Position numbers and translations under genes: made by a program. The notes below the pieces were generated by a model, which was not told where the DNA came from, ran no database searches, and worked only from the letters and a program-made list of their open reading frames with translations. Positions 40,411 to 49,711 of a DNA stretch of 64,000 bases are shown piece after piece (within the stretch, counting starts at the first letter, position 1; each line of letters begins with the position of its first letter). The stretch is from JASLDZ01 sp964244065 (GTDB lineage Bacteria > Pseudomonadota > Alphaproteobacteria > Caulobacterales > Caulobacteraceae), in NCBI GenBank assembly GCA_964244065.1, contig CAXTHH010000002.1, positions 666,707 to 730,706 on the forward strand, given 5' to 3'.

Positions 40411-41799
40411 CTACTTGTTGCCGGCCGTGTTGGTCGGCAGCTTGCAGGGCAGGCCCGAGTTGGTCGCCTGGCGGCAGGTGAGCAGGTCGCCCACGGTGGT
40501 CGTGCCCTCCTGGAAGCCGATCACCCAGCCCGGGGCGCCGTCGGCGCAGGCCGTCTCCACATAGTCGACGCCGCCCTGAGTGCGGCCCAGGTACTGCGCG
40601 CCCGACACCTTGCACGTGCCGCGCCCCTTGGCGGCCAGCGCCTCAGTGTACCTGGGATAGACCACCGCGGGGTCGGAGAGCTTGCAGGTGGTGTCGCCGA
40701 TTCCCCTGGCGCGCACGCAGTCCACCACCACGCTCTTGCCCGTCTCGCTGAAGAGGGCCAGCCCGCCGTCCGGCCGGTCCTTGCAGGAGAGCTCGACCAC
40801 CTCGCGGTTCTGCGCGTCCTGGCCGATGTAGCGATACTCCTTCACCTGGCAGGGAAAGCCCGCCTTGGCCGCGAGCTTGGTGTAGGCGCCCGCCTCCTCG
40901 GTCTTGGCCACGGTCACGTCGGTCAGCTTGCAGCCGCCACCGATGACGGCGGCCTTGGTGCAGTCCACGGCCGACTTGAAGCCGCCCGAGGCGTCCTGCA
41001 CCAGCACGAAGCCCGGCGTCGCGCCGCAGGCGATCTCCGTGAAGGTGTCGCCGCCGTCCTTGGCGCGGCCGATGGAGCGGAAGTCGCTGACCTGGCAGGC
41101 CTTGCCCGACCTGGCCACCAGCGGCTGGAAGCTGGCGGTGATCTGCTGGCGGGTGGTCAGCTTGCACTCCTGAGCCCCGCCCAGAAGCCCGAGGCAGTCG
41201 TTCACGACGGGCGCGGCGCCCTTGCTGGACACGCCGAGCAGGAAGCCGAGCTGCGGGGCGGCGCAGCCGATCTCGTAGAAATCCTGCCCCTCGGCCGGGG
41301 CCGAACCGGCGTAGCGGATGTCGCTGATCGCGCAGGTGCGGCCGGCCTGCTGCACATAGGGGGCCAGCGCCGCCTTCGCGTCCTGGTTGGCGGGCAGCTC
41401 GCACTTGGTCTGGCCGCTCTGGGCGATGATGCAGTTCAGCGCCTGGGTGGCGGCGGCGCGCTTGATCAGGAGGTAGCCGGGGCCGGTCTTGCAGGCGACC
41501 TCGTAGATCGTGATCTTGCCGATGCTCTTGCCGTTCGCGTCCTTCTCGTCGCCCTGGCCCTTGTAGAGGGCGTCCGCCACCTGGCAGCTCTGGGCCGCGG
41601 GGCTGGCGGCGAGCACGCCCGGCGCCTCCTTGAGGCCCTTGTCGCGGTTGGCGGCCAGCGCCTTCGCGTCGGGCTTTGCGCCCGCGGCGGCGGCGGGAGC
41701 GGCGGGCTGCCCGCCGCCTCCGGCCCGCTGGGCCAGCGCGGCGTGAGGGGCGGCGATCAGCGCGGCGGCCGCCGCGATCGCCAGGCCAAGGCGTGTCAT
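40411..41799 (-). CDS. Secreted protein of five tandem Cys-rich repeats
   Basis: 462 residues, not recognised. A signal peptide (MTRLGLAIAAAAALIAAPHA, cut after LAQ) and a Pro/Ala-rich linker are followed by five repeats of about 70-83 residues, starting near SCQVADALY, RTCAISDIRY, KACQVSDFRS, FPCQVKEYRY and GTCKVSGAQY. Each repeat has four Cys in the same order: a C-x-[VI] strand, a [YFV]-x-[EI]-x-[AGS]-C strand, a D/N-C, and a final CKL/CEL. That gives ten possible disulfides and suggests a stable periplasmic or surface beta-rich chain. The ATG at 41799 gives the signal peptide. It lies between the ThDP-enzyme terminator and aroC, transcribed with aroC's strand. Confidence 0.85.
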   Translation of the reverse strand: MTRLGLAIAAAAALIAAPHAALAQRAGGGGQPAAPAAAAGAKPDAKALAANRDKGLKEAPGVLAASPAAQSCQVADALYKGQGDEKDANGKSIGKITIYEVACKTGPGYLLIKRAAATQALNCIIAQSGQTKCELPANQDAKAALAPYVQQAGRTCAISDIRYAGSAPAEGQDFYEIGCAAPQLGFLLGVSSKGAAPVVNDCLGLLGGAQECKLTTRQQITASFQPLVARSGKACQVSDFRSIGRAKDGGDTFTEIACGATPGFVLVQDASGGFKSAVDCTKAAVIGGGCKLTDVTVAKTEEAGAYTKLAAKAGFPCQVKEYRYIGQDAQNREVVELSCKDRPDGGLALFSETGKSVVVDCVRARGIGDTTCKLSDPAVVYPRYTEALAAKGRGTCKVSGAQYLGRTQGGVDYVETACADGAPGWVIGFQEGTTTVGDLLTCRQATNSGLPCKLPTNTAGNK

Positions 41800-41869
41800 G
41801 CAGGTCTCCCGTCCGCCTCCTCCCCGGAGGCCCGTCGGGCGCGACATAAGCCGCCGGCTCCGCGCAGGG

Positions 41870-42970
41870 TCAAGCCGGGCCGGAGGCGGGACCGGGGCGC
41901 CCCGTCTGCCCGCGGTGGCGCAGGAAGGCGTCGGCCAGCACGCAGGCGGTCATCGCCTCCGCCACCGGCGCGGCGCGCAGGCCCACGCAGGGGTCGTGGC
42001 GGCCGGTGGTCGCCACCTCGACCTCCGCCCCGTCCTCGTCCAGCGAGCGGCGGGCGGTGCCGATCGAGCTGGTGGGCTTGAGCGCGATGCGCGCGACGAG
42101 CGGCTGGCCGGTGGAGACGCCGCCCGCCACGCCGCCCGCGTGGTTGCCCAGGAAGGTCGGCGCGCCGTCCGCACCGCCGCGCATCTCGTCGCCCGCCTCG
42201 CGCCCGTCGACGGCCGCCAGGGCGAAGCCTGCGCCGATCTCCACGCCCTTGACCGCGTTGATCCCCATCAGCGCCCCCGCGAGCTCCGCGTCGAGCTTGC
42301 CGTAGACGGGCGCGCCCCAGCCCGCGGGCACGCCCGCGGCCTCCACCTCCACGATCGCCCCGGCCGAGGAGCCCTCGCGCCGCATGCGGTCCAGGTGCGC
42401 CGCCCAGGCGGCGACCGTGCCGGCGTCGGGGCAGAAGAAGGGGTTGCGCTCCACCTCCGCCCAGTCCCAGCGCGCGCGGTCCACGGCCAGGCCGCCGACC
42501 GCGACCACCGCCGCGCGCACCGTCACGCCGGCGCCGAGCACCACGCGGGCCACCGCCCCCGCCGCCACGCGCGCGGCGGTCTCGCGCGCCGAGGAGCGGC
42601 CGCCGCCGCGGTAGTCGCGCAGGCCGTACTTGGCCTGCCAGCTCCAGTCGGCGTGGCCGGGGCGGAACTGGCGGGCGACGTCGCCGTAGTCCTTGGAGCG
42701 CGCGTCCACGTTCTCGATCAGAAGGCTGATCGGGTGGCCGGTGGTCCGCCCCTCGAACACGCCGGAGAGGATGCGCGCGGCGTCCGGCTCCCGCCGCTGC
42801 GTCACGAAACGGCTGCCGCCCGGGGCGCGTCTGTCCAACCACGGCTGGATGTCCGCCTCGCTGAGCGGCAGGCCGGGCGGGCAGCCGTCCACCACGCAGC
42901 CCAGCGCCGGCCCATGGCTCTCGCCCCAGGTGGTCACGCGAAACAGGCGGCCGAACGTATTGTGCGACAT
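41870..42970 (-). CDS. aroC: Chorismate synthase
   Basis: Last step of the shikimate pathway: makes chorismate from EPSP with reduced FMN. The 366-residue protein has the expected blocks MSHNTFGRLFRVTTWGESHG, GHADWSWQAKYGLRDYRGGG (second signature with RGGGRSSARET) and the C-terminal GRHDPCVGLRAAPVAEAM. The start at 42970 is fixed by MSHNTFG. It diverges from pdxH over 42 bases that contain a TATAAG/TATAGG stretch. The secreted Cys-repeat gene starts about 70 bases past its stop. Confidence 0.97.
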   Translation of the reverse strand: MSHNTFGRLFRVTTWGESHGPALGCVVDGCPPGLPLSEADIQPWLDRRAPGGSRFVTQRREPDAARILSGVFEGRTTGHPISLLIENVDARSKDYGDVARQFRPGHADWSWQAKYGLRDYRGGGRSSARETAARVAAGAVARVVLGAGVTVRAAVVAVGGLAVDRARWDWAEVERNPFFCPDAGTVAAWAAHLDRMRREGSSAGAIVEVEAAGVPAGWGAPVYGKLDAELAGALMGINAVKGVEIGAGFALAAVDGREAGDEMRGGADGAPTFLGNHAGGVAGGVSTGQPLVARIALKPTSSIGTARRSLDEDGAEVEVATTGRHDPCVGLRAAPVAEAMTACVLADAFLRHRGQTGRPGPASGPA

Positions 42971-43012
42971 GGCCGTGGTGTAGCCGAACCGGGCGGGGCC
43001 TATAAGCGCCGC

Positions 43013-43633
43013 ATGACCGAACCCGCCGCCGTGCTCGACCGCATGTTCGCCGAGCCCGACCCGCTCGCCCTGTTCGACGCGTGGCTGGAAGAGGCCAAGG
43101 CGGCGGAGGTCAACGACCCGGACGCCATGGCGCTGGCCACCGTGGACGGCGACGGCCTGCCCGACGTGCGCATGGTGCTCTTGAAGGGTCACGGGCCGGA
43201 CGGCTTCCGCTTCTTCACGCACGAGGGCTCGGCCAAGGGGCGCGAGCTGGCGAGCCAGGCCAAGGCGGCGCTCTGCCTGCACTGGAAGAGCCTGCGCCGG
43301 CAGGTGCGCGTGCGCGGGCCGGTGGAGCGACTGCCGGACGCGGACGCCGACGCCTACTTCGCCACGCGCGCCAAGCGCAGCCGCCTGGGCGCGCTCGCCT
43401 CGGCCCAGTCGCGCCCGCTGGACAGCCGCGAGACCCTGGAGCGCCGCGTCGCCGAGCTCGAGGCCGAGTACGCCGACCGCGATCCGCCGCGGCCGCCGCA
43501 CTGGGGCGGCTGGCGCGTGGTCCCCTCCGCCCTCGAGTTCTGGCTGGACGGCCCCAACCGCCTGCACGACCGGCGGCTGTTCACGCGGCCGGAGCCGGGC
43601 GGCGCTTGGCGGAGCGAGCGCCTCTGGCCCTAG
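43013..43633 (+). CDS. pdxH: Pyridoxamine/pyridoxine 5'-phosphate oxidase
   Basis: FMN enzyme that forms pyridoxal phosphate. The 206-residue split-barrel protein has an early block NDPDAMALATVDGDGLPDVRMVL, FMN-contacting RFFTHEGSAKGRELAS and CLHWKSLRRQVRVRG, and a substrate-site C-terminus GGWRVVPSALEFWLDGPNR with LHDRRLF. The length is normal. ATG at 43013 is the first Met. Its TAG stop lies in a CTAG shared with the opposing kinase gene. Confidence 0.97.
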   Translation: MTEPAAVLDRMFAEPDPLALFDAWLEEAKAAEVNDPDAMALATVDGDGLPDVRMVLLKGHGPDGFRFFTHEGSAKGRELASQAKAALCLHWKSLRRQVRVRGPVERLPDADADAYFATRAKRSRLGALASAQSRPLDSRETLERRVAELEAEYADRDPPRPPHWGGWRVVPSALEFWLDGPNRLHDRRLFTRPEPGGAWRSERLWP

Positions 43634-44280
43634 GCGCTCAACGCCGAACGCAGGCCGGGGTGCGCCAGGACGGGCTCGGCCAGGGCGCGCAGCTCGGCGG
43701 GGTCGGCGTCCTCCACGCGGCCGGCGTGGTCGGACACCACGAGGTCGGCCCGGGCGCGCGCGGGCTCCACCAGCCGTTCGTGGGCGGGACGTACGGTGGC
43801 CAGGTACTGGTCGATCACCGAGCGGGCGGTGCGGCCGCGCTCCGCCTGGTCGCGGATGAGGCGGCGGATGAAGCGCACGTCGGCGGGGGTGTCCACGAAC
43901 ACGCGCAGGTCGAAGGCGTCCGCCACCTCCGCGCGGCACAGCAGATGCGCGCCTTCAGCGACCACCACCGCGCGCGGCTCGACGGGGTGCGCGTGCTCGG
44001 CGGTGCGGCGGTGCTCCACGAAGGAGTAGGCCGGCGCGCGCACGCCCGCGCCGGCCTTGAGGGCGTGCAGGTCGGCCAGCAGGCGGTCGTGGTCGCGGAT
44101 CTCGAGGCTGTCGAAGTCGAACCGCGCCGGGTCGAACCCCGCCCGGGCGCCCACGTCGGCGTAGTACCAGTCCTCGCTGAGGAAGGCGGCGCAGCCCGCG
44201 GGCAGCAGGTCCAGCAGCGTGGCGGCCAGCGTGCTCTTGCCGGAGCCGGAACCTCCGGTGACGGCGATCAGGAACGGCAT
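43630..44280 (-). CDS. Uridine kinase-like P-loop kinase
   Basis: A 216-residue NMP-kinase-fold protein. Walker A is GGSGSGKSTLAATLL; SEDWYYAD resembles the SxDxFY motif of uridine kinases that binds the ribose; DFDSLEIRDHDRLLADLHAL and the acceptor-loop segment VVVAEGAHLL follow, then DVRFIRRLIRD. It fits the uridine/cytidine kinase (salvage) family, but some relatives act on other substrates such as phosphoribulose or pantothenate. Its stop overlaps that of pdxH in CTAG. Confidence 0.86.
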   Translation of the reverse strand: MPFLIAVTGGSGSGKSTLAATLLDLLPAGCAAFLSEDWYYADVGARAGFDPARFDFDSLEIRDHDRLLADLHALKAGAGVRAPAYSFVEHRRTAEHAHPVEPRAVVVAEGAHLLCRAEVADAFDLRVFVDTPADVRFIRRLIRDQAERGRTARSVIDQYLATVRPAHERLVEPARARADLVVSDHAGRVEDADPAELRALAEPVLAHPGLRSALSA

Positions 44281-44439
44281 GGCCCTCTAGACCCGCTCCG
44301 CCCCGGGTCTTCAACCCTGCACCGGCGGGATGAGCGTCGTCGGCCGCCCACGCAGCGGGCCGCAGGGAACCTGCACCCCCTCCCGCGCCGTTAACCTGCC
44401 TAGGCCTTGCGCGGGGGGCGCTGCAGCGGAGCCGATCTC

Positions 44440-46554
44440 TTGCCGGACGATACGCAGGCGCCGCGCCAAGGCGCGCCCGTCGAGGGCCCCGCCGACCTCG
44501 CCCCCGCCACGGTGGAGCCCGAGCCCGCCGGCGGCGCGCAGAGGGGCCAGCGCCGTCCCATCGTCACCGTCTGGCAGGTGATCGGCGGGATCTTCGGCGC
44601 GCTCGTCCTGCTGCTGATCCTGTTCCTGCTGCTGTTCGACTGGGACTGGCTGAGGGGTCCGATCGGCCGCTTCGCCTCCGCCAAGGCGCACCGCGAGGTG
44701 CGCATCGACGGCCACCTGCGCGTGCACCTGCTCACCTGGACGCCGCGCATCCGCGTGGAGCGCCTGTTCGTCGGCCAGCCCGACTGGGCCAAGCCGGCCC
44801 GCGCCAAGCCCTTCGCCACCGTCGAGTCCATCACCTTCGACGTGAAGCTGATGCCGCTGTTCGCCGGCCGCATCGAGAGCCCCCTCCTGGAGGTGCGCCG
44901 CCCGAGCCTCGTACTCTACCAGGACGCCAAGCGCGCCAACTGGGAGTTCAGCGATCCGGACAAGAAGACCACCGGCAAGCCGTTCAAGTTGCCGCCGATC
45001 CAGCAGATCGTCATCGCCGACGGGAAGCTCGACCTCGAGTCGATCCCCCGCAAGGCGCGCCTGACCGCCACGGTGAACACCCGCGAGCGGTTGAACGGCG
45101 GCGGCGGCATGGACGCCTTCACCCTGGCCGGCCGGGGCGCCATCAATGGCGCCGCCTTCAACCTGGACGTGGGCGGCGGGCCGCTGATCAACGTCCGCAG
45201 GAACCGGCCCTACCCTTTCCGCGCCGACGTGAGCGCGGGCGCCACCCGCTTCACCGCGCGCGGGAACGTGCCCAAGCCGTTCGACCTCGGGCACGTGCGC
45301 GCCGCCTTCACGGTGAGCGGCACCGACCTGAACGACATCCACGACCTGACCGGCCTGGCCCTGCCCAACTCGCCGCCCTACCGCGTCTCGGGCGACCTGA
45401 CGCGCGACGGCAAGCTCTACGACGTGAAGGGCCTGTCCGGACGGGTCGGCGCCAGCGACATCGGCGGCCACGTGGCGGTGGACACCACCAACAAGCGCCC
45501 CTTCCTCCGCGCCCAGCTCAGCTCGCGCCTGCTGGACTTCGCCGATCTGGCCGCCGTGTTCGGCGCGCCCGGCGCGTCCAAGGCGGCCACCCCCCGGCAG
45601 AAGGCGGCGGCCAAGACGGTCACCGCCGGCGGCGGGCGGCTCCTGCCGGACGCCACGCTCAAGGTGGACCAGATCCGCGCCATGGACGCCGACGTCACCT
45701 ACAAGGCCGCGCAGGTGAAGGCGTCGCCCCAGCTGCCGCTTCGCGCCGTGTCCCTCGGCGTGAAGCTCGACGACGGCCTGCTGAAGCTGAACCCGATCAC
45801 CCTGACCCTGCCGCAGGGCCAGCTGAACGGCACGGCGGCGCTGAACGCGCGGGGCAAGACGCCGGTCACCGACGTCGACATCCGTCTCTCCAACGTCCAG
45901 CTGGAGAACTACATCCCCGTCGTGGACGGCACACGCCCGGTGGACGGCGTGTTGGCCGCCCGCGCCAGGCTGCACGGCACGGGCGACAGCGTGCACCGCG
46001 CCGCCGCCAGCGCCGACGGGCAGGTGACCGCGCTCATCCCGCGCGGCCACATCCGCCAGGCCTTTGCGGAGCTGCTCGGCGTGAACGCCACCAACGGCCT
46101 GTTCCTGCTGCTCAACAAGGACAGGCGCGAGACCGACATCCGCTGCGCGGTGGCCGACTTCCGCGTCACCAACGGGGTGATGCGGGCCGAGCGGATCACC
46201 ATCGACACGTCTGTGGCCATCGTGAACGGGGAGGGGCGGATCAACCTCGCCGACGAGAACCTGGGCCTGACCTTCAAGGGCAAGCCCACCAAGTTCCGCT
46301 TCGGCCGGCTGGACGTGCCCATCGTAGTCGGCGGGAGGCTGAACGCCCCCAGCTTCGGCGTGCGGCCCCAGGGGGCGATCGTGCAGGCCGGCGCAGCGGC
46401 GGGGCTGGGCTTCCTGTTCCCGCCGCTGGCTGCGCTGCCCTTCCTGGGGCTGCCGGCCAAGAGCGCCGACTGCGGCGAGGTCACGTCGGTGGCGCGCACC
46501 AGCGACGCCGCCGTCACCGCCGCCCAGACCCGGGCCCCCGCCCGCCGGCGCTGA
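44440..46554 (+). CDS. AsmA-family protein
   Basis: AsmA-like proteins span from the inner membrane into the periplasm and take part in outer-membrane lipid transport or assembly (family knowledge). About 704 residues: an N-terminal cytosolic stretch, one membrane helix (VIGGIFGALVLLLILFLLLF), then the conserved AsmA start GPIGRFASAKAHREVRIDG and a long repetitive beta-rich chain with VESITFDVKLMPLFAGRIES and INLADENLGLTFKGKP near the end. The TTG at 44440 is preferred because GGAG lies eight bases upstream; an earlier TTG is possible. A GTTAACC sequence stands about 45 bases before the start. Confidence 0.9.
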   Translation: MPDDTQAPRQGAPVEGPADLAPATVEPEPAGGAQRGQRRPIVTVWQVIGGIFGALVLLLILFLLLFDWDWLRGPIGRFASAKAHREVRIDGHLRVHLLTWTPRIRVERLFVGQPDWAKPARAKPFATVESITFDVKLMPLFAGRIESPLLEVRRPSLVLYQDAKRANWEFSDPDKKTTGKPFKLPPIQQIVIADGKLDLESIPRKARLTATVNTRERLNGGGGMDAFTLAGRGAINGAAFNLDVGGGPLINVRRNRPYPFRADVSAGATRFTARGNVPKPFDLGHVRAAFTVSGTDLNDIHDLTGLALPNSPPYRVSGDLTRDGKLYDVKGLSGRVGASDIGGHVAVDTTNKRPFLRAQLSSRLLDFADLAAVFGAPGASKAATPRQKAAAKTVTAGGGRLLPDATLKVDQIRAMDADVTYKAAQVKASPQLPLRAVSLGVKLDDGLLKLNPITLTLPQGQLNGTAALNARGKTPVTDVDIRLSNVQLENYIPVVDGTRPVDGVLAARARLHGTGDSVHRAAASADGQVTALIPRGHIRQAFAELLGVNATNGLFLLLNKDRRETDIRCAVADFRVTNGVMRAERITIDTSVAIVNGEGRINLADENLGLTFKGKPTKFRFGRLDVPIVVGGRLNAPSFGVRPQGAIVQAGAAAGLGFLFPPLAALPFLGLPAKSADCGEVTSVARTSDAAVTAAQTRAPARRR

Positions 46555-46631
46555 AAGCCAGCGGAGCCATAGGAACGCCCTGCGCGCGCGGGGGTTGGTG
46601 AGCGACCCCCGCAGCCCCGCACGAGGCCCGC

Positions 46632-47222
46632 ATGGACTCCGATCCCCACACGCCCGCCGACGCCCTGAAGCACGCCGCCGACAAGGGCGAGTTCCAGGGG
46701 CACAACGTCGCCAAGCGCGCCGTCTCCATCCGCCGCGACCGGCGGGAGCTCTACGACTACTTCCGCCGCTTCTCGAACCTGGCGACGTTCATGGAGAACA
46801 TCGAGCGGATCGACGAGCACGACGCCACGCGCAGCCACTGGGTGGTCAAGGCCCCTGCCGGCCGGACGGTGGAGTGGGACGCGGTGGTCACCGAGGACCG
46901 CCCGGGCGAGCTGATCTGCTGGAAGACCGAGCCCGGCGCCGACGTGGAGAACTGGGGCGCGGTCGAGTTCAAGGACGCCCCGTACGGACGGGGCACGGAG
47001 GTGCACGCCACCATCGTCTACGACGCCCCGGGCGGGCCGGTGGGCGAGGTGATCGCCAAGCTGTTCCAGAAGGAGCCGGGCATCCAGGCCAAGCGCGACC
47101 TGCGCCGCTTCAAGATGCTGATGGAGGCGGGCGAGATCGCCACCACCGACTACCCGGACGCGGCGCCCCGCTTCAAGAAGAGCGACGCCACGCCCGAAGC
47201 CCGCGACGCCGAAACCCGCTGA
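46632..47222 (+). CDS. SRPBCC (START-like) protein
   Basis: A 196-residue protein of the SRPBCC fold, also called the polyketide cyclase/dehydrase family. The middle shows KRAVSIRRDRRELYDYFRRF, FMENIERIDEHD, WDAVVTEDRPGELICWKTE and RGTEVHATIVYDAPGG, the typical strands of the lipid-binding pocket, followed by the long C-terminal helix with LRRFKMLMEAGEI. The tail is charged and lacks a fold. It starts 77 bases after the AsmA gene and ends 14 bases before the alcohol dehydrogenase; the latter two are probably co-transcribed. Confidence 0.9.
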   Translation: MDSDPHTPADALKHAADKGEFQGHNVAKRAVSIRRDRRELYDYFRRFSNLATFMENIERIDEHDATRSHWVVKAPAGRTVEWDAVVTEDRPGELICWKTEPGADVENWGAVEFKDAPYGRGTEVHATIVYDAPGGPVGEVIAKLFQKEPGIQAKRDLRRFKMLMEAGEIATTDYPDAAPRFKKSDATPEARDAETR

Positions 47223-47236
47223 GCCTGGAGTAAGAG

Positions 47237-48412
47237 ATGCGCGCCCTCACCTGGCACGGCAAGCACGACGTCCGCGTCGACACCGTTCCGGACCCCAAGA
47301 TCGTCAACCCGCACGACGCGATCATCAAGATCACGGCCACCGCCATCTGCGGCTCCGACCTGCACCTCTATGACGGCATGATCCCCAGCATGGTTCCGGG
47401 CGACGTGCTCGGCCACGAGTTCATGGGCGTCGTGGAGGACGTCGGCCGCGAGGTGACCAACCTCAAGCGCGGCGACAAGGTCGTCGTGCCCTTCACCATC
47501 GCCTGCGGCCAGTGCCACCATTGCTCGAAGCAGATCTGGAGCGCCTGCGAGAACACCAACCCCGCCGACAAGGCGCCGATGCAGGAGGCGCTGTACGGCT
47601 ACTCGGGCTCGGGCTTGTTCGGCTACTCGCACATGATGGGCGGCTACGCCGGTGGGCAGGCCGAGTACGTGCGCGTGCCCTTCGCCAACGTCGGGCCGAT
47701 CAAGATCCCGGACGGCGTGCCCGACGAGAAGGCGCTGTTCCTGTCCGACATCTTCCCCACCGGCTATCAGGCGGCGGAGAACTGCAACATCCAGCGCGGC
47801 GACACGGTGGCCATCTGGGGTTGCGGCCCCGTCGGGCTGTTCGCCATCAAGAGCGCCTTCATGCTGGGCGCCGAGCGCGTGATCGCCATCGACCACCGCA
47901 AGCGCCGCCTGGACCTCGCCCGCGAGGCCGGGGCCGACGTGCTCAACTTCGAGGAGGTGCGCGTCAACGAGGCGCTCACCGAGATGACCGGCGGCCGCGG
48001 CCCGGACAGCTGCATCGATGCGGTGGGCCTGGAGGCGCACGGCCTGGCGATCGACAACGTGCTCGACTTCGCCAAGACCACGCTGAAGCTCAGCTTCGAC
48101 CGGCCGCACGTGCTGCGCGAGGCGATCGTGGCCTGCAAGCCGGGCGGCTACCTGTCGATCCCCGGCGTGTACGGCGGCCTTCTGGACAAGGTTCCGTTCG
48201 GCGCGGCCTTCGGCAAGGGCCTGACCTTCAAGATGGGCCAGACCAATATGCACAAGTACCTGGCGCCGCTGCTGGAGAAGATCCTGGAGGGCGAGATCGA
48301 CCCCACCTTCCTGATCAGCCACCGCCTGTCGCTGGAGGAGGCGCCGAGCGGCTACAAGCACTTCCACGACGACCAGGACGAGTGGACGAAGGTGGTGCTC
48401 CGTCCGCACTAG
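47237..48412 (+). CDS. Zinc-dependent alcohol dehydrogenase
   Basis: A 391-residue medium-chain dehydrogenase. The catalytic zinc site is CGSDLHLYDG and GHEFMGVVEDVG. The structural zinc loop has CGQCHHCSKQIWSACEN, the normal four Cys. The Rossmann fold has VAIWGCGPVGLFAIKSA with a negative residue after the second strand (IDHRKRRL), suggesting NAD. An extended loop (ALYGYSGSGLFGYSHMMGGY) is typical of the glutathione-dependent formaldehyde dehydrogenase-like branch. The true substrate is unknown. The pairing with the SRPBCC gene upstream is, as I recall, common in soil Proteobacteria. Confidence 0.93.
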   Translation: MRALTWHGKHDVRVDTVPDPKIVNPHDAIIKITATAICGSDLHLYDGMIPSMVPGDVLGHEFMGVVEDVGREVTNLKRGDKVVVPFTIACGQCHHCSKQIWSACENTNPADKAPMQEALYGYSGSGLFGYSHMMGGYAGGQAEYVRVPFANVGPIKIPDGVPDEKALFLSDIFPTGYQAAENCNIQRGDTVAIWGCGPVGLFAIKSAFMLGAERVIAIDHRKRRLDLAREAGADVLNFEEVRVNEALTEMTGGRGPDSCIDAVGLEAHGLAIDNVLDFAKTTLKLSFDRPHVLREAIVACKPGGYLSIPGVYGGLLDKVPFGAAFGKGLTFKMGQTNMHKYLAPLLEKILEGEIDPTFLISHRLSLEEAPSGYKHFHDDQDEWTKVVLRPH

Positions 48413-48425
48413 GGCGGCGCGGCGC

Positions 48426-48869
48426 TCAAGGCGGCGGGTCGGGCGCGCCCCGCCGCACCAGCGTCAGCCGGGTGACCACCGGCGCGGGTCCCGGCCCCGC
48501 CCAGGGGCCCAGCACCACGACCCGCGCTGCGCCGGGCGGCGCGCCGAAGCGGCGCGGACCGTCGCGGCCCGGCACGGCGGTGAGCACGCCCAGCGTCTCG
48601 CCGCCTTGGCGACCGGGCGCCCAGCCCATCGCCGCCCCGTCCGCGCCCTCCACCTCCAGGATCGTCGGCCCGGAGATCGCCGAGGCGCCCGGGCAGGGGA
48701 GCAGCCGCACGCGCGCCCAGCCCTGCGGGAACACAGCGTGGATCGGCGGCGTGCGCGCGACGACGTCCGGGGGGCACCGCGGCGCGGCGACTGGCGCGCG
48801 GGCGACCGGCTGGCGGTCGCAGCCGCAAAGGGCGGCGAGCAGAGCGGCGCGGAACGCGGGTCCGCGCAC
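48426..48869 (-). CDS. Putative lipoprotein or small exported protein
   Basis: 147 residues, not recognised. The N-terminal end is short, hydrophobic and followed by Cys (MRGPAFRAALLAALCGCDRQ), so it is a likely lipoprotein. The rest is a beta-rich chain with a conserved-looking IHAVFPQGWARVRLLPCPG and no known motif. The start is GTG at 48869. It ends 13 bases from the converging dehydrogenase gene and lies 10 bases after the lytic transglycosylase gene, with which it may share a transcript. Confidence 0.6.
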   Translation of the reverse strand: MRGPAFRAALLAALCGCDRQPVARAPVAAPRCPPDVVARTPPIHAVFPQGWARVRLLPCPGASAISGPTILEVEGADGAAMGWAPGRQGGETLGVLTAVPGRDGPRRFGAPPGAARVVVLGPWAGPGPAPVVTRLTLVRRGAPDPPP

Positions 48870-48879
48870 CGGAACGCCC

Positions 48880-49563
48880 CTAGTTGCGCGCCGTCACTCG
48901 CGCCACGAGGCGGTCCATGTCGGTGAGCGGGGCGTTGAGCGGCGAGGCCGCCTGGCCCGCGACCTGCGCGGCGGCCTGGGCCGCGCCCTGCATGGCCGAG
49001 GCGCCGAACTGGGCCACGGTGGCGGTGATCGGCTGGCCGATGGCGCCTGCGGCGTTCATGGCCAGCCTGCCCATGATAGAGGTCACGTAGTTCCGCGTCT
49101 CGGCGAAGGGCGGAACGCCGCCGTGGCGCTGCACCGCCCCCGGGCCGGCGTTGTAGGCCGCCAGGGCGCGCTTCACGTCCCCGCCGAAGGTCTCCATCAT
49201 CATCGACAGGTAGGCGGCCCCCGCGCGGATGTTGCCGCGCAGGTCCTCGGCGTCGTAGCCGAGCTCGCGGGCGGTCTGCGGCATCAGCTGCATCACGCCG
49301 AGGGCGCCCCGGCGCGAGCGCGCCTCCTGCCGGAGCCCCGACTCCTGCTGGGCCACCGCGCGCACCAGGGCGGGGTCGAGGCCGTAGAGCTTGGCCGCGT
49401 CCTTGATCTCCGACTCCACGTCGCCGACCGGGCGAAGCTCCTGCACAGCGGGGCGCGGGGCGGTCTCGCCCAGGGGCGTCCCGTCCGCCGCCGCCAGGGC
49501 GGAGCTGGCCGTGAAGGCCAGGAACAGTCCGCCGAAGAGGGCGGCGATACGCTTGAAGGTCAC
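48880..49563 (-). CDS. Lytic murein transglycosylase (SLT domain)
   Basis: Cuts the glycan strands of peptidoglycan. The 227 residues have a signal peptide (ALFGGLFLAFTASSALAA) and the SLT domain. The catalytic Glu is in AVAQQESGLRQEA; GVMQLMPQTARELGYD, NIRAGAAYLSMMMETFGGD and ALAAYNAGPGAVQRHGGVPP follow. This is the type used by many envelope-spanning systems and cell-wall remodelling. The C-terminal 60 residues are Ala-rich and may be unfolded. GTG start at 49563. A TTAACG sequence lies about 55 bases upstream, in the 148-base gap to the Hpt gene. Confidence 0.92.
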   Translation of the reverse strand: MTFKRIAALFGGLFLAFTASSALAAADGTPLGETAPRPAVQELRPVGDVESEIKDAAKLYGLDPALVRAVAQQESGLRQEARSRRGALGVMQLMPQTARELGYDAEDLRGNIRAGAAYLSMMMETFGGDVKRALAAYNAGPGAVQRHGGVPPFAETRNYVTSIMGRLAMNAAGAIGQPITATVAQFGASAMQGAAQAAAQVAGQAASPLNAPLTDMDRLVARVTARN

Positions 49564-49711
49564 GCGAGATCGGTCCGGTTCGTTGGGGGAGAGCGAGCTG
49601 GATCGCGGCCGCCAGATTAACGATAGGACGCGCCGGGACTCATGCGGCGGTTGGACGCGCCTCGCCGCGCCGCCGCAAACCCTTGCCGGGCAACGCGTCT
49701 CCGTCGAACCG

